Origin: Oscheius tipulae
Taxonomy: Eukaryota > Nematoda > Chromadorea > Rhabditida > Rhabditidae
Length of the DNA: 64,000 nucleotides
Direction: 5' to 3'
Assembly (NCBI GenBank): GCA_037178975.1
Contig: JASJZH010000003.1
Span: 9,300,001-9,364,000 of the forward strand
The notes below the pieces were generated by a model that worked only from the letters and a program-made list of their open reading frames with translations, was not told the origin of the DNA and did not search any database. The stretch's first letter is position 1, and each line of letters starts with the position of its first letter. The position numbers were made by a program, and so were the translations under genes. Below are positions 55,894 to 64,000 of this stretch, piece by piece.

Positions 55894-58800
55894 ATGTCTG
55901 TTATTTCCGAGGATGAGGATGTGCTTTGCAGTGAGGACAGCGATGAGGAGAATCTTGGAGACAAGTGGTGAGTCAAGTTTTTAAGTTTTATTTGATTCGG
56001 CCCAAGTTCTTGTAAGTTTCTGACCCTGCCTGTCAGGAAATGACTCGGTACCCAGAGACTTCGACCCGAGTTGTCCCGAACTTCTTGTAAATCTCAATTT
56101 CCTGGCATCTTTAGTGTCATTTTGTAGCTCACATGCTGAAAAAGATGATGGAAAACATTTCCGGGGAGGCGCAGACCATCGGAGCGACCTAGAATTTTAG
56201 TGAGGTGCCCAAAAGCTAAAGGCTAAGGCCCATTTGAGTTGTTTGTGACATTCAGAGATTGCCCTTTCCAGGTAAAAAGACATACTTGAGCTTCTCAGTT
56301 TTGAGACTCAGGGTCAAAACTCTATTGGTTTGGACCAAATACCCTTTCATTCCTGACACTGGCTGGTCTCCCGTCTCTCAGAAAATGACGGAAGACTGAC
56401 TTTTTGACCTGAGATGATCTGAGCTTTCTGCCAATCTATAATTTTCTTAGTGTGTTTGGTGTCATTTTAAATGTCTTGTAGTGAAAAACACGATAGAATA
56501 ACTTTCCTGGGAAACGCAGACCCTCGTGACGATCTAGAATGTTGGTGCGGCGCTGAAACCTCTTGTTGGAGGCGCGCCTGATCGTGACTTTCGCAGTTCT
56601 AAAATCCAGGGATAATTTCACACCAAGTACAAGCCCCTAATAAGGACTCTACTTTCGAAACCAAAACCTATATACCCGTGTTTGTTTCACCCTCTTTCCT
56701 TCTCCGACGCATGACTATTTCATCACCCCACGCCTACTTTTTCGTCCGCAGAGCTCTTCCAGATTGCAAAATAGCCAGTTACCGTCTGTCGCCCCTTGTT
56801 TTGGCAAGCGGTGCCTCTTGACCCTCGTTAACGACATTAACATGCAGATTCTCTCTGTCATTAGCTCGGTAAATCAGAGGACAAAGGCTGTAGATCAATT
56901 ACAGATCGAATAGGGTACAGAAAAAGAGAGATAGTAACTATTACCAGGTTCAATCAGACGTAAAAACCTGAATTTGAGAAGGCTAATAGACTCCCGGGCC
57001 GAGAGCCCAGATGGCTGGCGTAGAGATATTAGTCCGATTAGAAATAGGCTATTATTATGTGCTTCGGCTGGCTGCAGAGTCTCTCTGTCAACTGGCCCAA
57101 ACGACTCGATTACACTACCTCTATAACATGATGTGACTCACAGCCGGCGTTCCTTCCGACTGAGTCAGGCGGCTGGCTGTAAATGTTCCTTCTCCGAGAC
57201 TCTTTCAAACCTTCTAGCCGATCTATCTGTCTTTCTGTTTTCCCAAAAGTTTCATTCATCCAGCTCCTTTTCCTAATCCATTGGATCAAAAGAGATCCTT
57301 CGGTCTTATTACTCTGGAATTTATTTGTCTTAAGACCCAGAGAAACTCATCCGACTCATCCAAGGATCGAAATTTTTGTTGACAAGCGACAAATTTTTTT
57401 GTGATTCATCTGTCTAGGAATGTGAATAGTTGAGCAATAGGCTATTTTTTCTTTGTCGTTCTGTTTTTCTGTCCTTCTGTCGCTCTGTCTCACTGTGTCC
57501 CTCACTTTTTGTAAATCTGTCCCTCTGTCTCTATCTCTCTGTCTTTCTGTCTCTCTGTCCCTCTGAACATCTGTCTCTCTGTTTCTCTGTCATTCTCTCT
57601 TTCTGTCTCTCTGTCTCTGTTTCTCTGTCTCTTTGTCCATTTGTCCATCTGTCCCTCTGTCCCTCTGCATTTCTGTTTCTCTGTAACTCTGCTTCTGGCT
57701 CCCTACCCTGACCATCAGTCAGACTCATTTACTCAGCTTGGCACCTCACTCTCTCTGGCGTTCTGCCATTTTTCACCCCGAGAAGGTTGACCGACAGCTG
57801 CTTGGTGAACTCGCCTGGCTGACCCTGTCCACGGCTGGCAGGTGTGCCCGGCACATTTCCGCTAGCTGCCTTTGTTTACCGCCTCAGGTATGGTCGCCCA
57901 ATTACTCATTATGACAGCCGCCGTTCTCTTCTCTCCGTGAATAGGAGCGAGAGACGCCCTGTTCTGACCCGGAGACTAATCCACAGCCAAATTCCAATTG
58001 GCCGCTTGCCCACATTTTCATTGAGCCTTGTGATGGATAGCCCCCTTCCGATTCTATCGATATTCCACCACGCGATGTTCCTCATTTCTCATGGTCCTAG
58101 AGCGTCTCTCTCGTGTCAATTTCAGTCAGGAAATTGGCCAGTCATCCCTCCCCAGCATCATGGCATGACCTTTTCCACTCTCATCAGTCAAAAACATGAC
58201 AGCGACCTCTAATGGATACAAAGACGCGGGCCATTTTTCATGCCCAAATGTGAATAATTGGATCGTTTAATCGCACGCTCCGAAGCAATGGCATACCGTC
58301 GCTGTCTCTGTCTCTTTTTTCCACCATGAAATCCTATGACACAATCCGTACAGCTCCAGTGCCAATGCCATAAATTCCGCCTCGTTTAATCTCATCAGCT
58401 TTCCCGTCCCGGGAATGCGGGAATATGTGTGACTTCCATCCAGTCCCCCAGAGACTTTTGTCAGTCTGATTGTCGGTTCTCCAAGCTGCGTTCGCGCTGA
58501 GCCCTCACATTCCAAGTGCGCTTCCCGCTTAATTAATTACGCAGAAGTGTTCGTAGTGGGTATTGTACTGGGGGAGCCATTCAATTACAGACCCGGTTCG
58601 AGTGCAGTATAGAGAGAGAGAGAGAGAGAGAGAGCACAAAAAGCCGTGAGCGGCCTATGCCTGTTCAAACACGATCACGAAACTCTACACGTGTTAGGCT
58701 ACGCCCCGGCAAAAACAACTGTATGTCGCCCACCTTTAACTCCGAAAACTTTTTTCACAGAGGAGCAGATGACTGCCAAATGGTGCATTACTCCTTCCCT

Positions 58801-61277
58801 TTCCTTCACTGAGACTGATATACTTTCTCTTTGAGACATAGAGACAGAGACAGTTCCTATTACTCATACCTGTCGCGATTCTTTAATATGACTCATACTC
58901 TCCTTTCATTCGAACCGTAGCTCCTTTTGGCCAACCCATACCCCTTTCGGCCTACTTTTCCGCCCAGAAAGATCCAGATGTCCCTGTTTTCAAACCCTTC
59001 TTTCTCTCTCCTCCTAACCCTCGCGTGACTTTCTTCTCGGCAGATGTCCATTGGTCAGGCTTGCCTCGACTAATGCCCGAGTTGGGCATTGTTCTATCGA
59101 ATGAACTATGCATAACTGTCTCTCTCCTCTGTCTGTCTGTCTCTCCCTCTCTCTCTCTCTCTCTCTCTGTTTATGTTGCCATAGAGCATTCAGAGAGGGA
59201 GAACACATTTAGGGAACTCGGTCTGAACACCCTCCATTCCTGTTTCCCCCTCGTACTCTATCTCTCTCGTTTTCAGTGTCGCCCTATTCAGCTCGCTACT
59301 GAAGGCTACCTACTCCTGTGACTCGCTGCCACCACCTCTATCACCTATTTTTGTGGAAGATTGTCTTCGGGAGGCTGTCAAGACGGATCCCAACGAGACT
59401 GTGGTACTCGAGGAGCAGCTTCTCGATGAGGTGGGCTACTTTTCTTATGAATGAATGTCAAGCAACAAACTTTGATGTTTTATGCAAACGAAATCTGACA
59501 TGATGGAGAAAAAAATTGAGGACAATGTGTCAGTCTTTTTCACATCCGTTGCTTATTTGAGCTAAACCAATGCATAAAGCATGAGAATCGTTCTTGACTC
59601 AGATTGAAGTCAAGCATTCAGGCTCTCTCTTTTTGCCTCGATGGCCTAGTGGTCTATGGCGCCAGCACTGTTCGAAAGACCCGGATTAGATTCCCGCACT
59701 CCCTGAAAAGCATTTTACTTATCTAAAAGCCATTTTTACGGGTTTTACTTGAACGCACAGTGCCAAATTCATACTACAGATTGCCCGGTAGACTCTACTT
59801 TGAACAGAAAGAATATCTTTTCTTTTTACGTCTGTCACTCTGCCTATTACCCCGGCCGAATTAATGCTTCTCTCGACCGTTCCAATGTTCCCACGACCGA
59901 GGCAAAGAGAGACAGAGAGATCGGTGAACAGTCCACACACGTATCTAGTCTCCATCTTACGCGTGTTTGTTCTCAAGCCCCGGGGGCCCACAGGAAGCCG
60001 GTCTCTCTGTCTTATGCCACGGCCGTTTCCACGCACGACTTCTCACCTTTGCCAAGGTTGCAGGCCATATTCTTTTGAACTTAACTCTGTCTCCCTGTAT
60101 TTCTGCCTCTCTGTCTCTCCGTTCCTCTGTCTCTCTATCCCTGTCTCTCGAATTCCATATTGTCCGATCCTTATCTGGTCTCGCTTATCTTCCGCAATCG
60201 ATCGTTCTCTCTCTCTCTTTCCCTCTAGGCTTCCGTCCCTCCGGCGCTGAGTTTTTCCGTCGACGGATCTCCCTCCTCACAATCAGTGGAAGGCAGTCCG
60301 GAAATCTCGTTGTCCTCTATCCGTTTCCGATTTTCATTTTGCTGCTGCCGGCGCTGGGACGGCGGCATTGATGAATCAAAGATGGTGTGAGGTGACAGCC
60401 GCTAATTAATTAAAGCAAACCACCACAGCTCACTCTTCCGATCCGGATCAATTTCGTACCTGTACCGGACGACCCATACTTTCTCGTAACCTCCTCTAAA
60501 ATTGGGGTTGTTTGTGGCTTCCGCTCCTATTCAAAAATGCGTGACCACTTATCCCGGGACCCCCTTCTACTCCCTAGGCTTCAATAAGAGAGAGACCAGC
60601 CGCTTCCCATTGTTGCCAGCCGTCTTTGGCTCCCACCCCGGCGCTCCAAAAAGCGACCCGCCCCGCGGAGTGACAGCCGAAGCCGCAGAATTAATTTTTG
60701 TGGGGTTTCACCCTCTCACCCTCAGTCACTCTCTGTGTGGTTGTAAAACGGCAGCCATCCTTTAGATGAGCGTAACGGAACGATAACATCTGTGTCTCTC
60801 TCGGAGAGAGGTCAATCCGCCAGCCGCGAGGACAACTCCATCAAAAAAATCCGTTACGAGTCTCTTTGTTTGAGTACAAATCCAATTCTTTGGGTGTTTT
60901 TGAAGCATTCTCATCAGTAGCCTCTCTTTACAACTGATCCTTGTCTGCTCATAAATCTTTCCCCGATGCGTTTCATCAACCTGATTGTGGTGCTATGTCT
61001 CTCTCAATTCTTCTATCAAGATTTCTGTCTCTCTCTCTCTGTATGTGTCTCTGTCACTTTGTCTCTCTACCACCTGCCGACGGCAGCTTCGCAGGCGTTA
61101 AGTCCTTGCTTAAAATTGATAACAGACGGCTTCGCCGCTTCCCTAGTAGCAGCTGGCTTGTCCTCTAGTTTCTTGACAGGAAATGACTTGTCAGCTTTTT
61201 GGGTATTAGGGTTGACATGGAATTGTGAGGACACCATGACAGACGGACGGCTTTCACCACTGCCCTTTAGTAAAGAA

Positions 61278-61316
<39 letters not shown>

Positions 61317-63991
61317 TTCCAATGACCCCATGTCTCTAATTTCCTATGAATACGAACCCTTGGTTCTGCAGCCGGAGGGTGTCAGCTGCCGCGCCCTCCC
61401 AGAAGTCCTTCTCTCCTCCTTACACCCCTACACTTTTTCATTTCTGAGCTCTGGACTGTAACAAACTGATTTGTGGATACTTTCTCTGTCTCTCTGTGCC
61501 AGCCGTCGCGTGTCCTGACTCACAGCCGTAGAGTCCCACCCCGTTCCACAAACCTGTCGTAAGAGAGCGTGAGCGTGAGCTATTGATCCATCTCTCTCCT
61601 TCATATTGTTTTAATCCTCGAAATCGTTTTCCATTTTCTTTTTGTGGAGGTCACCTGTCTCTCTGAGATGGGATTACCACGCGTGTGCGCGCGCCCGACT
61701 CTCAAGGGGGATCAACACTAATTATTCGCATGAACAGCTATCGGGTTTCCATCTCCCAATCTCACCCTGGGAACCTTGCCGTGAACTTCTTTTTTCGACA
61801 AATAAGGCTTCTTTTTGAGGTCCTTGAGATTACTTTGAGTAGTATGTCGCGCCATTTTCCTCATTTTTGGGCTCTAGAACTCTTTTTTTGGGTCTTGGCA
61901 TGTTCTACAAAGTTGTAGACTGGACCAAAACCTACACCTTAGCAGAACATAAAAATGTAAAAAAAAATCTGTTGTAAGGCTGGAGAAAACCGCGAAAAAT
62001 AAGCAGGTTTTGGCGCGCAAACTTAAAAGAGTACGCAATATTGCGTCGTACGTATTACATTTTCGTGGCGACGAGCAAAGGTTGTTTTTCGTTCCTAAAG
62101 CTCTTTTCTGCTCAGTAAAGTTATTTTTAAAACTTTTGGAGTTTGAAAACTTGTAGATCAGATCAAGGGCTACAAGTTTGTAGAGCTTCAAATGTCCAAA
62201 AAGACAGTTTATGAGTCAGAAAACTGTCTCGGTCAACAACTGTGACTGTTCTTTTTTTTAGTCTCTGCTGCCCACTTTTCGACCCTCTTAGCTCGTTTTG
62301 TTGATGAAAAGGCTTAAGACTTGAACCAGCGCTGTCTCTTTCAGTCTCGTAGCCGTTCCCCTTGGCCTCATGACAGTCTCATTTCCTATAATGCTCAGCT
62401 CCTAATCCTAATTCTGTGCCAGCGTAACCTGATCCCATCGCGTTTTCTGTCCACCACATGTTCTTCTTAAAGGCCACATGGTGCCCTTCTTCGAGTGTTT
62501 TTTGCTTCTCATGACCGAATATGGGTGAGAGCACACCTGTTGTGAGAGAGACAGAGTCTAGCAAATTGTAAACCGGCTCTGTGCCAAGAGTCCCGGAGGG
62601 CCTTCTCTCCCGAGCAAACAGTGTGCAGCTGAGAATGAGCATCTTTTCCGGACTAATCGCCTCTCGACTCTCGACCAACTATGCTAATAGGTCGAACTAA
62701 TGCGCAACCGGTTGTCCAGCGGCAGCTGTACCAACATTACGACTCTCTCTGTCTCTTCTGATTAAGAGTCATAAAAGTTTTAAACGTATACCCCCACTGT
62801 TTTACTCTCCGATTTGAATCACACTGGGGTCTGCCAAAAAATTCTACGGTAGCCAAGGGTCCCTTGTCATAATCTGTTCGTTTTTCCGGCCCACTTTTTC
62901 CCAACACCTGCCGTTCCATTACTTTGATCTCTCGTCTCACATTCTGTCCCTACCCGCATTCCATGATCAATGCCACAGAGACTGTCCTTTTGGAACAAAT
63001 TGCCTTCGATTTGTGTTTCTATTTCTCTCTCTCTCTCTCTCTTCCCCCCAAAATTGGCCGTTTCGGATGAGCTGCCACCGTGTATTGACCTCCTCCGCCT
63101 GTGTACACTATGTCTGACCAGCATGTCTATTGTGTTCGCTTGACCACAGAGAGCCGCTCACTTTCACCAGTACGAACTCTCGTCTTCTCTGTACACACAC
63201 CCAAGCTCTATTTCCTCTTATCAGCCAAAGCAAAACAGGCAAATAGCGTTCCACAACCATGTTTTCACATCATGGAGGCATCCCCGCCCTGTGTAGATTC
63301 AGAATACCTGCGCCCGATTCGCCCACATGTCTGAGTGATCCAAGACGCCGGCACCATTCAAACGACCCGGGTTCGACCCCGGAGAGCGAAATCTTTTTTC
63401 TTTCTTGGTTTTGTCGCCGGGAAATTTCACCCGCTGCTACGACACTTTGTTTTTCAAGCAAAGACTTCCTTCCGCTCGATTGATTAGCCGGGTTTATCAG
63501 TACCGTGACAGTCCCTTGCCTTCCATTACCCTGCTCCTTTCAGAACCAGCAAAAAAACAAAAGTTTGGTCATGATTAGAGCACTGACACCCAATCCCAGA
63601 GTTATAATATTTGTTGGCGTCTCCACTTACCTCTTGTTTTTTCTGTCTATATTGTTTGCTCGCCCTTACCATATAGACGAGAACTTTGTACGATCGGTTC
63701 AAGGAAACTGGGACATGACAAAGAGAAAGAGAGACTGAAAGACAGAGGGACGTCAGTAGCCACCATTTGCCAACTAAAAAGACGACGCGTCGTCAAAAAT
63801 GCGTCGCGTGGCGGTCTCTCCAAACCATATTTGTCTTCCTTTTGTGTTCGGCAGTGCAAACATGCTGGCCTAGCAGCTCACTCTCTCTATGTGTCTCCTT
63901 TTCCGGCTTCTCTTTCAAACTTCAATGATTTCAGATGGCTAGCTCCTCTCACTCGACGATGACGGCGCCTGTGGTCCGTCAACGACCGCAG
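55894..63991 (+). CDS. 5' exons of an unidentified gene running off the right edge
   Basis: Proposed exons 55894-55967, 59292-59430, 60229-60384, 63935-63991, all with good GT/AG borders and compatible phases (142 aa so far). The start is acidic (MSVISEDEDVLCSEDSDEEN). A Ser/Pro/Glu-rich stretch follows (SLPPPLSPIFVEDCLREAVK; DGSPSSQSVEGSPEISLSS), then a basic Cys cluster (FCCCRRWDGG) and MASSSHSTMTAPVVRQRPQ. It reads like the disordered N-terminus of a regulatory protein, but no family is recognisable. Introns are long (0.8-3.5 kb), unlike the other genes, and hold TC tracts and repeats. The end of the third exon is the weakest call. The second ATG at 63935 directly follows an acceptor and could serve as an alternative start. 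Confidence 0.5.
57430..57715. repeat. degenerate TCTCTGTC tract
   Basis: About 280 bp of ctctgtctctctgtcc words, in the first long intron of the right-edge gene. ORFs on both strands are artefacts. Confidence 0.9.
59634..59700 (+). repeat. decayed tRNA-like sequence
   Basis: gatggcctagtggtctatgg (A-box perfect) with a mutated box B (cggattagattccc). In intron 59431-60228. Confidence 0.5.
61278..61313. repeat. (TC)n microsatellite
   Basis: About 35 bp of uninterrupted tc. Confidence 0.9.
61905..62200. repeat. composite repeat with a hairpin at each end
   Basis: Left hairpin ctacaaagttgtagactg..cctacaccttagcagaaca; right hairpin aaacttgtagatcagatc..ggctacaagtttgtagagc. The centre gcgtcgtacgtattacattt and cgtggcgacg is the reverse complement of words at 53165-53205 and matches the centre of 30779-31056. 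Confidence 0.65.
63327..63385 (+). repeat. decayed tRNA-like sequence
   Basis: ctgagtgatccaagacgccg plus a strong box B (cgggttcgaccccg). In the last long intron. Confidence 0.5.
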
Positions 63992-64000
63992 GTACCTCCG

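Overview
This is a nuclear window from a small-intron metazoan, probably a bilaterian. It holds conserved animal genes whose exons can be joined by hand: DRG1, MORC2, CREB1, HEXIM, KLHL18, syntaxin-16, a CD36/LIMP-2 family receptor, a polypeptide GalNAc-transferase, an SR splicing factor and an RPE-spondin-like secreted protein. Introns carry GT..AG borders, and some are only 40-46 nt long. Three are clearly GC..AG. In at least seven genes a 3' splice acceptor lies 1-11 nt upstream of the start codon, which suggests spliced-leader trans-splicing or very short non-coding first exons. The lineage cannot be fixed from the sequence alone.

Layout. 1-5184 (+): 3' part of DRG1. 5185-9634: gene-free, rich in degenerate TCTCTGTC-type repeats. 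9635-11479 (+): RPE-spondin-like gene, convergent with MORC2 at 12518-17408 (-). 18330-20859 (+): SR protein. 21758-23746 (+): GalNAc-transferase-like gene without a lectin domain. 25530-32732 (+): CREB1, with a perfect CRE in its upstream region. 37421-39415 (+): HEXIM, with a TATA box, convergent with KLHL18 at 39824-42438 (-). 43038-44246 (+): STX16, divergent from KLHL18 and convergent with an orphan four-TM gene at 44984-45846 (-). 45847-50836: repeats, a LINE remnant and a few uncertain exons. 50837-54049 (-): CD36/LIMP-2 family. 55894-63991 and beyond (+): 5' exons of a gene that leaves the window.

The non-coding part is crowded with non-autonomous mobile-element debris. There are at least six foldback or MITE-like inverted repeats and about seventeen decayed tRNA-like sequences with Pol III box B motifs. 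A dispersed family carries paired hairpins around an ACAAAGTTGTAG..CTACAACTTTGT palindrome. There are also minisatellites and pervasive TCTCTGTC tracts. Most long ORFs in these tracts (Ser/Leu/Cys-rich or Arg/Glu-rich) are repeat artefacts.

Functionally the genes are mostly housekeeping and regulatory. HEXIM (P-TEFb inhibition), CREB1 (cAMP-responsive transcription), MORC2 (chromatin ATPase) and the SR protein act in the nucleus. STX16, KLHL18, the LIMP-2-like receptor and the GalNAc-transferase belong to trafficking, ubiquitin ligation, the lysosome or cell surface, and the secretory pathway. Protein lengths and exon phases were joined by eye and close without frame breaks for nine genes.
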